Source: Icerya purchasi
Lineage: Eukaryota > Arthropoda > Insecta > Hemiptera > Monophlebidae
Direction: 5' to 3'
Assembly: GCA_039619475.1 (NCBI GenBank)
Contig: CM077115.1
Span: 538,130,315-538,194,314, forward strand
Length of the DNA: 64,000 bases
Each line of letters opens with the position of its first letter. Position 1 is the stretch's first letter. The translations under genes and the position numbers were made by a program. Below the pieces are notes generated by a model, which was not told the DNA's origin, did not search any database, and was given only the letters and a program-made list of their open reading frames with translations. Below, in pieces: positions 1 to 10,593 of the stretch.

Positions 1-46
1 TTTCTCAAAACTACTTTTTTCAACATGGCATGATACCTCTGACAAG

Positions 47-3000
47 GTTTTTTTTTTTTTTTTTAACCGCTCTTGGGTTTGCTACCAAACAGCATTAGCC
101 CAGCAAAAATGAATAGATGCATGGAATAGAATAGAAATTATATTTTTATTTTGTCGACAATGGAATCAAGGAACACCCCTAGGAACAACAGAGAGAATAG
201 GTAGCGAAAGAACATAAGAGTCGTTGAAAGGAGCAGGAAGACCAAGCTTTAAAAGATGATAATAAAGTAACTCGCGCCCGCGAGATAAACCGGAGCACTC
301 GAAAAGCACGTGATTCGCATCACAAACATACTGGGAACCTTCAGGATGATCCAATGAATAATTAGGAGATGCAGCCAAAGAAAATCGATTTAGAGGAGAA
401 GGAAGGAGACTATGCGAGAAACGGAGGCGAGATAATTTAGTAATTATGGATCGACGCAAACTGGGGAACTCATAGAACCAAGGACGAGCAGGAGGAACAG
501 GATTAATCAAGAGATAAAGAGAATTAGAATTAGCGAAAAGAGAAACAAGAACAGAGTGCCTAAGATGGCAGGATTTAGTTGGAAGAAGAATATTATGTGC
601 TGGAACTCTACTAATAAAATTTCCATTGGAAACAGCAGCTTTAGCAAAGAAGTCGACGGCTACATTCCCATCAATGCCTGAATGTCCCGGAATCCAAAGA
701 AAGTAAATCTGGGTAGACGTCGATGAGGATAGATTATGGAGAAGAGAACGAATAGAAAGGATAATAGAGAATCAGTGGAAGGAGAAAGGGAAGGTGAATA
801 TAGCGCTAGAAGAACACTTAAAGAATCAGAAACAATAAGGAATTTAGAACGACTTGCAAAAGAGAAAATATAAATAATGGCTTGTAAGATGATAAAACAG
901 ATTCCGCAGTAAAGACAGAACAAAAGGACGGAATTCTAAAGGACTGGGAATGACTGAACTGATGGCACAAGAATGACGCCCTAACTCCGCTCGGGCTCTT
1001 CGATCCTCAGTAAAAATTAAAGAGTGATCACGGAATAGAGAATTTATTGTATTATTAAATTCCATACTGACGATATGAGAGGGAGAGGATTTAAGGAAGC
1101 ATAGCATGAAGATAATATTTGGTGGCTTTAACAATTTGGAATAGACGTGAGAAAAAAATGGAAGCTTGTGATGAGGAATGACAAAAGGGGAAAATTTAGA
1201 AAGGCGAAACGGTATATGAGATAGTATAGGGATTTTATTGGAGGAAAAACGCCAGTGACGAAGGATAAAAGAATAAGAGGTACTGATATTTGACGAGGAA
1301 GTGTAAAAACGTTTGATGAGAAAGCGATAACCCAAATAAGATCTTCGGATGAACAGAGGACAGATATTCAGATAGAACGGCTGGGATAGGAGATGACCTC
1401 AGAGCTCCGAGACAAAGCCGAAGGCAACTGTTTTGGAGACGATGTAATTTGTAGAGAACGGATTTGGAAGAGTTGCCATATAAGAAACTGCAATAATCCA
1501 ATCTAGAGCGTATGAAAGATTTGTACAACATTATTAACACAGAAGGATCACCTCCCCATCTCGTAGGTGAGAGAGCTTTAAGAAGGTTTAAGACTTTAAG
1601 CGAGGAAGCATATAAGTGGCTGATATGTTCATGGAAAGACAGACGAGGAGATAAAATGATACTCAGATAACGAAAAGAACTGACTATTGGAATGGAATGA
1701 TTTTTTAGATTTATCTCAAATGAGCCCGGGTTGTAAGGCCTAAGGGTGAAGACTACAGCTGCTGATTTAGGAGCGGAAATGAAGAGATGAATGTTAGAAA
1801 GCGACTCTTCTAGAGTACTTAAGAAGCTGTTTAGTTCCTCATTGGCAACTAGAAGATTGCGGGAAGAGGAGTAAACAAGGATATCATCTGCAAAAAATAA
1901 AGATTTGGATTTTAAGGAGAGAAAACCAATTTTGGAAACATATAAATTAAATAAAGTAGGGCTAAGGCAAGAACCTTGCGGAAGGCCCTAGAAGACCTTC
2001 CTTAACGCGGAAAAGAAAGGAGCAGAAAGAAGGAGAGTTCTACTTTGAAAAAGATTGATAATTAGGAAGGATATGGATGCAGGAATATTTAAAGAAATCA
2101 TAACGTTTTTGAGCGTGGGAAGATGGACGCTTTCGTACGCACTGGCTATATCAATAAAAGCTGCAATTGTGAATTCTTTGGAAATAAATGATTTGTAAAT
2201 GTCAGCAAGGAAAAGACTGATACAATCTGGAGGGCCTAAGCCAGGACGAAAACCAAACTGGTTGTCTGGAAGCAAGTTATTGTATTCCAGCCACCAGAAA
2301 AGCCGTTTGTTAAGCATGCTTTCAAAGAGTTTTCTTAGTCAAAAAGCTAAAGAAATGGGCCGAAGGGCATAGGAATTATTCTTGGGAATTGGTATAACAA
2401 CGAAGGTGTTCCATGAATCAGGAATAGAACCAGATTGCAGGAAGGGATTAAAAATGATTAAAAGAATTTGGAGGAACTTGACAGACAAGTTTTTGAGGAT
2501 GGAGTAAGAAATTTTATCATATCCCGAAAGAAGTTCAGAGAAGGAAAAGTTAGAGGAAAGGAAATGAGGCGCTGATGGGTAAGGAGGAATTAAAGAACCC
2601 AATTCATCATAGTTAGGGACATCAAAGAAAGAAGAAAGAGTATTCTTAGGAAGACTGGAGCTAAACGGGCGTTCAGAAATAGAATTTCTAAAAGCTTTAG
2701 CCAACTTCCACACTTTGGAAATAGGAGTCAATCGAGAAAAGGAAAAGCAAAAGGATTTCCAAGCGTTTTTCTTGGCGTTTTTGAGAATATATCTGGTTCT
2801 AGCGTTCGAACTCTTATAAGTCATGAAATTATTAAAAGTAAGTTGAGAGCAGAATGATTTAAAGCTAGACAAACTTTGATTGACAGCAGCTGTGCAGTCC
2901 CCATTCCACCACAGTGATAAAGCCCTCAAAGAATGACTTTTCCGGGCTTGAGGATAAAGTGGGGAAGACAGTGTTAGAGCAGAGGAGATAGAATTAGTAA

Positions 3001-3170
3001 AGGATGAATATTGTGAAATAGCATCGTTTTCTACCTGTATTGCAGAAAGGTCTGAGTCCACAATAAACCGAAATCTATTGCAATCAGTTTTACACAGGTT
3101 CCAATCAGCATAATGCTCACAAGTTCTATTTAACCAATTTACTTCAAATTTTGTGCTAACCTTCAATGTA
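47..3170 (-). mobile_element. 5'-truncated RNase H-bearing non-LTR retrotransposon (family A, copy 1)
   Basis: The left edge is a run of about 18 T (47-64), which is the poly(A) tail of a minus-strand LINE. It is followed by a 3' UTR with the AGCATTAGCCCAGC-type motif that recurs just inside the tails of the other family A copies. Reading leftward from 3170 the domain order is endonuclease tail/linker, reverse transcriptase, thumb, RNase H, and a Cys/His C-terminus. The endonuclease proper is absent, so the element is 5'-truncated near 3170. Family A has at least six copies in this window (47, 12288, 23010, 37956, 51400, 54920). The C-terminal RNase H excludes CR1 and RTE types; the exact clade (I/LOA/R1 group) is not settled by eye. 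Confidence 0.85.
166..3166 (-). pseudogene. ORF2 polyprotein remnant: reverse transcriptase + RNase H (family A)
   Basis: Broken ORF2 in several frames. From 3166 leftward: a linker (WLNRTCEHYADWNLCK), then at about 2370-2530 the RT entry region (NLSVKFLQILLIIF ... IPKNNSYALRPIS), at 1990-2300 QFGFRPGLG and the palm segment AAFIDIASAYESV, and at 1883-1894 (reverse strand) an intact FADD catalytic box followed by DILVYSS. The thumb (MLYKSFIRSRLDYCSFLYGN) lies at about 1450-1540. RNase H follows at 660-1100 with FLIVSDSLSVLLAL. The end carries a CDANHVLFECSGL Cys/His motif (about 290-330). In the whole element the protein primes reverse transcription at an endonuclease nick. Frameshifts near 2320, 1980 and 1240 and the missing endonuclease make it non-functional. 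Confidence 0.85.
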
Positions 3171-3594
3171 TGTGACTTTCTATCGCCCCTATCATTTTTA
3201 TGTCAAAATTATGTTTTTTACTATTTTAAAAAATTAAAAATTATAAAAAAAAAAACGGTCGAAAAATGTATTTTTTTCTTTAAACAGCCGTCATCTTGTG
3301 AAGAAAAAAAATCCATTTTCTCTTAGGTCATTTTTACTAATTATGATTTTTTTTTTTAATTTTATTTTAGATGACCGGAAAGACTGTAATCGTGTTAACC
3401 AGAGCACTACCCTTTTTTGTTACCCCCAACTTTACCAACTTAAAACATTTTTTAATTTGAAGTATTTGTTTCTCAACTTTTTATTTTTTATTTTTAAAAT
3501 ATCAATAAACATCTTGCAAAAACATGAATAGTAAAAAAAAATTTTTTTTTTTTTTTATCGAACTCGACAAAACGCCCACAATTTATACCTCTAG
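3171..3594. other. AT-rich stretch, no gene
   Basis: Poly-A and poly-T rich spacer between two LINE remnants. Short ORFs here are built from Lys/Phe/Asn runs and carry no motif. I see nothing functional. Confidence 0.5.
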
Positions 3595-5240
3595 ACCAAA
3601 GTACACCCTCCTTAATCAATCGCTTTCCATAAACAAATTTAAGTACTGCCTCGGGAATTGTAACGACCGAATAACACCAGAGCCAGATAATATTCCAGTA
3701 AAATTTTGCAGACACTTACCCGAAATAGTACAAATTGTGTCACTCAATATCCGCAATAGAAAGATCATTTTCAAAAAATTGATTTAAAAAACGATAAGTA
3801 TAAATTTTTAACCCTGTAAGTTGCAGACGTATTGCTTAAACTTGTGTAGCTTGTAGATTCCACGAGAAAATGATTTTTCGCCGATTAAAACGGCGCGCGT
3901 CTAAATCATCGTAAAATAATTTCTCCTTTTTAAAGCGATTTTCGACAATTTCATTCAACATTAGATCAACTGATCAGTTTGGAAAATCAAATACACTCAG
4001 TCTTTTCAAAATGTAATCACGTTTGATTTTGAAAAAGATTATAGCACAACACGGCGATGCCATATAAGAAAGAAGCTATCTGTTTTTGGAGTATAAGACC
4101 ATATGGCTTATTTTATATCAGGAGCTTCTTATACGACCGCTCCGTCCGAGGCTTTTGGAAATATATAGAAGTACTACCTGAAAAATATACAATAGAAAGT
4201 GGCGTACTTCAAGGAAACGTTTGCTGAGTGTTCTACCCTTTCTGCCTACAGTCGATGACATCACTAAATAGAACCCCTTACTTCTGATGATTTGAATATA
4301 TCTCTGAACACTTCAAAACCCGTTGTATGCTCAATATATGTCACAATTAGGTATAGACAGCTTACTCAGTTGGGAGAAAAACGACAGGATATAATTTCAG
4401 CACATAGAATTTAATAAAAAAAAAAAAAAACGAAATAAAACAGGGGCGATAAAGCTTCATTTGTATTTGGATAAAGTGAAAATTAAGTCTGGTACAAAAG
4501 ATAACGTTCGTAAACGTCACAATTGACAACAAACTTGGATTCATCACCTAACAGATATTACAACTAAATGTGTGTCGTTACTACTTCTGAAGAAGATAAG
4601 CAATAAACGTTTCAGACCTCGTAGCAGTCACTCTGATCAAATTATATCACTCCCTCATTAGGTCTAAAATCTGTTCTCCCGCAAGCTTCTCCCCTCCATT
4701 GTCAGCGGAATCAATCGCTACCCTTCTGTTAATTTTAAGAATTCAGTGAAATACTTGAGAGTTAAATTCAATTTAAAACTTACGTGGTAAGAAAAAATGC
4801 AGTATGTATCTTATAAATGCAAAAAGGGCTTAAATCTTTTACGAAGTCTGGCAGAATCTAACCGTGGGGCTGGGGGGATCCGAACTCTTTAATTAGAACC
4901 TATAAAGCAATCATTAAATCACACATAGATTTCCTCACTCCATTACCGAAATTACAGGCTCTTCAAGTAATCCAAAACCGTGCCCTTCGACTTTGTCTGG
5001 AATATACGAAATCAACTCCATATCATACTGTTTTAGTCGAAACAGCCAAAATAATAACAGTAAGCTATTCTACGGAATATGCGGCAGTCAAGTTTTATCT
5101 CAAAATTAAAGAACAACGATCTCAGTCCATAAACAAACAACTTCCTATCAAAGAAGTAAAATCTAATAAAAAATTACTATGTGAACAGAGGGTATTGAAA
5201 TATTGGTATAAACAAGATGTCTTAGTTGTTGTAATGGTTG
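3595..5240 (+). pseudogene. Heavily decayed Jockey-like LINE reverse transcriptase
   Basis: The pieces are collinear on the plus strand but in changing frames. At about 3620-3720 there is a palm-entry motif of the form ITPEPDNIPVKFCRHLPE (family pattern SPGPDNIPYEFI.HLP). At about 4010-4220 comes SFDFEKDYSTTRRCHIRKK then FLYDRS and the equivalent of GVPQGS as GVLQGN. At 4740-5200 comes the post-palm region: VKFNLKLTW, YVSYKCKKGLNLLRSLA, and KLQALQVIQNRALRLCLEYTK. No RNase H follows. Spacer sequence at 3780-4010 and 4260-4560 is probably inserted or too mutated to read. The element is an old fossil with many stops. The Jockey assignment rests on motif resemblance only. Confidence 0.75.
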
Positions 5241-6480
5241 ATCTTATATACACGCTGATAAGAGATCACAATTAACATGACAATAATGAACCGTTTTGAG
5301 CACGATTTATTGCAATAAACGAGTGTAAAATATAAATATAATTTCTGTAATACACGTTTTTTATAATATTTTTAATAAAGCAATAACAGAAAATGGATAA
5401 TATTATTTACAACTCAAAAATATAAATTGCCGATGGGAAAGTGTATAATTTAAAATAGCATTATAAGCACGCAAAAGTATTTTTTTTTTTTTTAAAAAAA
5501 AAACCTTATCATCATTATTTCGTTTATATTACTCTATGTTGTTTGAACAATAAGATTTGTGATCGGTGTGAAGATTTGCATATTTGCAGTTTCAGCCGAA
5601 CAAAACTTAAATTCCATAGTATGTTGCTGTGACTTCAGCATTTATTCTTTCTAGGGATAGTATCAGCATATGCTGAGGTATCAGTGCCGTCTTTAAGAGT
5701 CAAGGGGCCCTAAGCCTCGCCGGTTGGGGGCCTACTTTAAGAAAACGATTTTACGCGAAAATACAAATTTCAGCACGACGACCGATGTGCATCACCACCA
5801 AAACAAAAAGGAATCCACGTGACGTTTCATTGGCCCCAAGTTGCCAACCCGCTAACTTCGTAAAGGGCATATTCTTGTTTTTGGGAGTCGAAAGGTATTC
5901 TCCCGACCTTCTGTTTGTCAGCAGAGACTAAGTTTTTAAAATTTTGAATTTCCTTCCCTGGTTCCGCCATCTTTTAACATAGTGGCGCTTTAGTCTGTTT
6001 AAAAAGCAAGTGTGAACTTGCAGTTAATACGAGAATCAGCCAGACCGAGTTTCAACGTATTGCTTTTTAAGTTACCAGCGTGACGACCAAGGGCACCATG
6101 TCAACACTAAAATGCATAGCACCCTCGCAACACTTTTATACGCAATTAAACAACTCTAAAAAAGGAAAGAAGAAATTATTGTATAAAATAAGTTGTGAAG
6201 GATTAAATTAAAGATCGAGTGTGCTATCTATTGTTTGTTCGCGCTCGCGTATTCCTTATCAGCGCATTGTAATCGATAAACCGGCGATACCGTTCTTTTA
6301 TTATCTATTTATAAGATTACGATTTCGCAGCGTACTAACTATTCGTTAATCTCCACCAGCTGCACTTTCGTCTACTGTTAGCACTCTTACTTTTATTTAT
6401 TTATTTAATTCTCTCTATTCTGTCTTCCCCCCCTTTTTTTTTCTCGTTTTCATTATTTTAGCAGTTTTCCGCACTTTAGT
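5241..6480. other. Unassigned AT-rich region with a possible hAT-type terminus
   Basis: No gene seen. Around 5688-5735 the sequence CAGTGCCGTCTTTAAGAGTC followed by GGGGCCCTAAG resembles the outer end of a hAT-type MITE, but I could not find a matching inverted end. Poly-T/poly-A at about 5480-5505. The stretch 6320-6490 is pyrimidine-rich and leads into the Ser-rich ORF. Confidence 0.35.
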
Positions 6481-6495
6481 CGTTTAGTCGGATAG

Positions 6496-6690
6496 ATGAG
6501 CTCGTCTAAGGGAGGCCGCTCGGCGTCCTCCTCCATTTCCAACAAACCGTCTCGTGACAGTTTGTCTCTCAGTTTGACGGAGGTGGATTCCTCTAACAAA
6601 CGGAAACTTCCAAGTCCTTCTTCGCCTAAAGCATCCTTACCCCCAAAGGAATTTCGACTTCCGCATACCGATTTAAGCGCTTCCGAATAA
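6496..6690 (+). CDS. Small Ser-rich ORF, possibly an ORF1 leader of a retrotransposon
   Basis: A 64-codon ORF, clearly more GC-rich than its surroundings. The protein opens MSSSKGGRSASSSISNKPSR and is about one third serine, with several Lys/Pro residues (LPSPSSPKASLPPKEFR). It has no domain, signal peptide or membrane segment. The flank upstream (6400-6490) is pyrimidine-rich and the ORF ends in a row of TAATAGTAATAATAAT. This composition is usual for the disordered N-terminus of a LINE ORF1, but nothing recognisable follows. It could equally be a short host exon or chance. I do not assign a function. Confidence 0.25.
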   Translation: MSSSKGGRSASSSISNKPSRDSLSLSLTEVDSSNKRKLPSPSSPKASLPPKEFRLPHTDLSASE

Positions 6691-7024
6691 TAGTAATAAT
6701 AATATTAATATTAAAAATTCCTACCCGCTCAGTCGAGATCAAATTCCATAAGACTACCCTTCCTGAATTTGTTTCAATTTACAGATTACGTTTTCCCGTT
6801 TCTCCCGGCGTTCGTTCACCTACGCAGTGTTCAAAATGTTTTCTTTTTGATCACATTAAGTAAAATCTATTAATTTATTATCTCTAATGCATAAATATTT
6901 ACGGTTAATTTATAAAATTAACGATAAATTTTTCCTCACACCGGGGTCTCCTAGTTAATCGTCTGTTACAGACTAATATAATATCAGAATTTTGTGATAA
7001 TTTCTTATCGGAAAGTTAACGGAG

Positions 7025-7615
7025 CTTAACCGAATGAACCCCGACTTTGAGTATAAGTATACAACATTGGTAATCGAATAGAAAAATTTCACCCTGCAAT
7101 TACAGCGCCATCAGTTGGCAATTTAATGATTTCTTTATTATGACGATAAAAAATCATATTATGAAGAGAAATATTTTGAAAATATTACAAATGAATCCCG
7201 TTATTTATAATACTGCTTAAAATAAATATGTCCACACATTATTGAAATACAAAGCAATTTATAACAGAAAATTTTCTGTTAAAACTATTGTTTTGTAGAG
7301 TTGTATTTTTTAATTTTTTTTATCTGTTTATTATATTATATTGAAAAATAATTTGTTTTTCAATTTAATTCCTTAATGTATTTTAAGCTCAAGAATATAG
7401 TTCTTCGCACATGATAATAATAAAAAAATTAAGTGAAATTTAATATGTCAACAATGGTTATAATTTGGCGCTGGAAAAATTGATTGTATATTGTTATTTT
7501 GCTTAAATAATAGTTTTGAAAAATGAAAAATTTCTTTACGCGCGCTGTAGTCAAATTGCGTTCGATTACTAACCCTGTAAACTTATACTCAAAATCGGGC
7601 TACATTCGGTTAAAC
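7025..7615. mobile_element. MITE family B (TIR TTAACCGAATG...), copy 1
   Basis: The two ends are imperfect inverted copies of about 60 bp: left CTTAACCGAATGAACCCCGA at 7025 and right ending ATCGGGCTACATTCGGTTAA at about 7614. Inside the TIR is a recognisable core, TTTGAGTATAAGTNTACA followed by TAATCGAA. The flanks carry a near-perfect 10-bp repeat, GTTAACGGAG (7015-7024) and GTCAACGGAG (7616-7625), best read as the target-site duplication. A 9-10 bp duplication would suit a Mutator-type element; 8 bp of it would suit hAT. There is no coding capacity. Related copies lie at 25718, 30134 and 30538. Confidence 0.8.
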
Positions 7616-8018
7616 GTCAACGGAGATGTTTTTAAAATTGTAGATTGTCTTTTCGTATTGTAAACTATAGTTGTGTTAAATATAAGAAGTTACCGAGGTA
7701 AGCTTTATTAATAATTTTTGAAGCGATAAAATATTTTGTCATCTAGCTATAGACTTCTAAATGTTTGTTGATGTTTTATAACGTAAAAATTTAAGTAAAA
7801 CTTCATTTGATGTAAAATTGTATTTTAAATTTAAATTTTCCTTGTAACATAATATAATTTATATTATTAATATTGTAAATAAATAGTACTATTTTAAATA
7901 AACATTATCTTTGTTTAAAAAATTTTCATTTTGCTTAAAGATGTGAAAAAAAATACAAAAGTAATTTTAATCTTATCGTTTTCTCGATAGATGAAAAGTA
8001 ATCGCGAATTGAAAAATT

Positions 8019-8282
8019 ATGTTGAATATTAGCAGTAAAATTAAAATTCACGCAAAAAGTTCATGTTTATTCAAATTTGTATTATTATCTTCTTTGCTTA
8101 GAGTAAAATCATATTTGCACTGTAACGTTGCAAAAAATTCGTACTTAGCTATGGAAATTAAAGTACTTCCATCTTTACCAGATAATTGCAGTCGTGGATC
8201 TATTTGACTTCAAACTAGTTGCAGAAGTTGCTAAAAAAGAGAAAGTCAACTTGACTAAAATTTTAGCTACTCATCATCACGC
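8019..8282 (+). pseudogene. Damaged first exon of glyoxalase II (hydroxyacylglutathione hydrolase)
   Basis: From 8151 the reading MEIKVLPSLPDN matches the start of cytosolic glyoxalase II. After a break near 8183 another frame reads VVDLFDFKLVAEVAKKEKV and then NLTKILATHHH, the first part of the THHHxDH metal-binding motif. The stretch that should lie between (the YMYLxIDxxxxEAA segment) is missing, so about 35-40 nt are deleted and the frame is lost. At 8283 a consensus donor GTAAGT follows directly, at a point where an intron interrupting the metal motif would fit. The 44 codons before MEIKV (8019-8150) contain no acidic residue and many Lys/Arg, as in a mitochondrial leader. Known role: hydrolysis of S-lactoylglutathione to lactate and glutathione. 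I find no downstream exon (DHAGGN) in this window. Probably a pseudogene or gene fragment. Confidence 0.65.
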
Positions 8283-8289
8283 GTAAGTA

Positions 8290-9227
8290 AATTCATATAT
8301 ACACTTTCGGTGTTCCATAAATAGCGTTCATTTTATGTTTTTGTACATAGTTCAAGTCAATGTAATACCTCAATTATAATGCTAGAATTCATCATAAATC
8401 ATTTTCGGACACAACTGCGTTAAAGAAATTTATGATAAATAACGGTCACCGTGTGAAAGTTTTAAACATTTTATAACGGTAGAAGTTGACCGTTTGAAAT
8501 GCAATAAGAAAGTTTAGAATCTTTTATAATGATCGTAATATAATATTGTTCACATATTTGAAATGATGTTCTCTTCATTCTTTGACCGCCGAAAAAGCCT
8601 ACTAATGTTACAAAACATGAACGCCTCTTATATCAATCTACTGTCCATTTAATCTGATCATCAAGCGATTCAGATAATTTGAAGCCAATGAATGCATTAG
8701 GTTAATCAGCCACTCGGTTATAAAACTTTTAGAACGTTATACTAACTACAGTTTTCCCGCGAAGTTTTTAGTTTTTTTTTCTTTTTAAATCGAGAAAGTT
8801 GTAGTTTAATGATTTACAATTATTTCCGAATAAAATTTTAATTACCGAAACAATTATTTATTCAAATTAATTTTAGAATTAACTTTTTTTTCTCAACATT
8901 ACTAATCTGTGGTTGGATTTTATATTTTTCTTTACCTTATTTTCTATCTTAAATACAAAAATCATCTGGTTTCTCCAGTTAATTATGTTTTTTTTGTTCA
9001 TATGTTACATTCTCTTACCTGCTATTTTTTATTAATTACATTGTATGTTTGTTCTAAATAAGATGATGCAATTCCAATATATTCAATTAAAATGAAAGCT
9101 ATAATTGTAATACTATAATATGTTCATTTACCATCGCCAGTAGTATTAGTATGTTTTATGCAGTGAGTAGGCTAGAACTCTCTCAATCATATAGATGATG
9201 ATCAGTTATGTATTAAACTTTTACAGG
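8290..9227. other. AT-rich region after the glyoxalase II exon, nothing recognised
   Basis: I looked for the next glyoxalase II exon here and did not find it. No ORF, repeat end or RNA gene is visible. Confidence 0.4.
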
Positions 9228-9235
9228 GTGGCGAC

Positions 9236-9624
9236 TAGGGCCAGATTTAAGTAGAGGCCAGGGGCCCGGGCCTGTCACCACTGAAATGGGGCAACCTGCT
9301 AATCACCCAAAAATTGGAAATTACAAGTATGAAAAGTACGTGCGCAGATGGTGAAACGATATATCATTCTGATTTTCATGGTGATGTTGAGTTCCGAATG
9401 CCACATACTTCGTGAATTAAATTTTAATGATCTAATTGAAACTTTCGTTATTAAAAAATCTCGACGCGTGTCTCACATTTAGAATTAATTATTAATGATC
9501 GATTTTATTAATTTACTGAATAAATAAAATAAAAAATGTGTACTTCAGTTATTGGGGGGGGGGATTACAGGGGCCTTCAGAAATTATTTGGTCTCGAGGT
9601 ATTTTTTTCCTTAATCCGGCCCTG
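9236..9624. mobile_element. hAT-type MITE, 389 bp, with perfect 8-bp target duplication
   Basis: Flanked by GTGGCGAC at 9228-9235 and again at 9625-9632. The left end reads TAGGGCCAGATTTAAG and the right end, inverted, reads CAGGGCCGGATTAAGG. An 8-bp duplication and a CAGGGCCGGATTAA terminus are hAT hallmarks. There is no ORF. A poly-G tract (about 9554-9563) sits near the right end, as in the other poly-G MITEs of this window. Confidence 0.8.
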
Positions 9625-9654
9625 GTGGCGACCTAACACAATTTTGGGGATTTC

Positions 9655-9990
9655 CTTGTAAAACCGGGCAAAGAGTAAAAATAGCTAAACGATAGTTTTG
9701 ATAAAAAAAAGTCACTTGAAACGAAAAATGAATGCACGTACTTTACTCAATAATAAATTACCAAGTAGTTCTTATTTATTTGTATAAAATATGCTGACGG
9801 CCGTCAATGCCAACAAATAATATTCCATTCTTAAACAATTTGCCTCTAATTTTTCAATTAAAAGACTTTTTCATTCCATGATGAGTAATATTTATGTATT
9901 TACTGCCAGTACATTTCAATTAAAATTTTAACGAAACATATACAGAAAAGTTTTATTATGTATTTCAGTTTATTAGAAGAGTTGAATCCT
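9655..9990 (+). repeat. Dispersed repeat C, copy 1
   Basis: Direct repeat shared with 18165-18526. Both contain AATAATAAATTACC, TTATTTGTATAAAATATGC, CATTCTTAA...CAATTTGCCT and end in GTTGAATCCTCT. Non-coding; the class is unknown. Confidence 0.7.
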
Positions 9991-9991
9991 C

Positions 9992-10538
9992 TAACGTGGA
10001 AAGTACCCAACCCGACTCACCGATTTGAATGAAATTGATATATGTTGTAAAACACGTAAAAATAAAAAACCTGTGTTATTTTATATCTGCTAATGAACAT
10101 ATATTAAGGGAGTGAAAAGTACTCCTAAAGTGAACTAAAAAATGGGGGGGATTTTTTTGAATATCTCGATTAACACTTAATATTTTTTGGTAAAATGAAA
10201 TGGAGATTACTCCTTTCGGGAAAGCATTTAATTCATGATTATTTGAACATTAATGGGTGCAACCCCTATTTTATAGGGGTTAAAACCCCACATTTAATTT
10301 ATTTTTGTGATAAAAAATGGAAAAAAATCTAAAAAAAAAAAATAAACTAATAAAATGATAAAATCAAGTTGACCTGTTTCGGTATTTTCATTAATTTTAC
10401 CCCTACATGGGTGAATCACCCCCAACAACACAAAAAAAAAACAAAAACCGGAATAGCAAGCATTCAGATTTTGAATTCAATTCGTATACAAGGGTTTTTG
10501 AGGTTGCTGATTACGAATCTGATATCAAATTTATTTAA
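9992..10538 (+). repeat. Dispersed repeat D, plus-oriented copy
   Basis: About 545 bp, repeated in inverted orientation at 13445-13985. Shared landmarks: GAAATTGATATATG, ATATCTGCTAATGAACAT, GGGAGTGAAAAGTACTCCT, GGGTGAATCACCCCCAACA and TGATATCAAATTTATTT. ORFs inside are chance products. The 13.4-kb copy has landed inside a LINE, so the repeat is a mobile or formerly mobile unit. Confidence 0.75.
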
Positions 10539-10593
10539 AAAGTGTTTTTTTGGGGGGGATCGCTAGTCAAGGGCATTACCCAGCATTAAAAAA

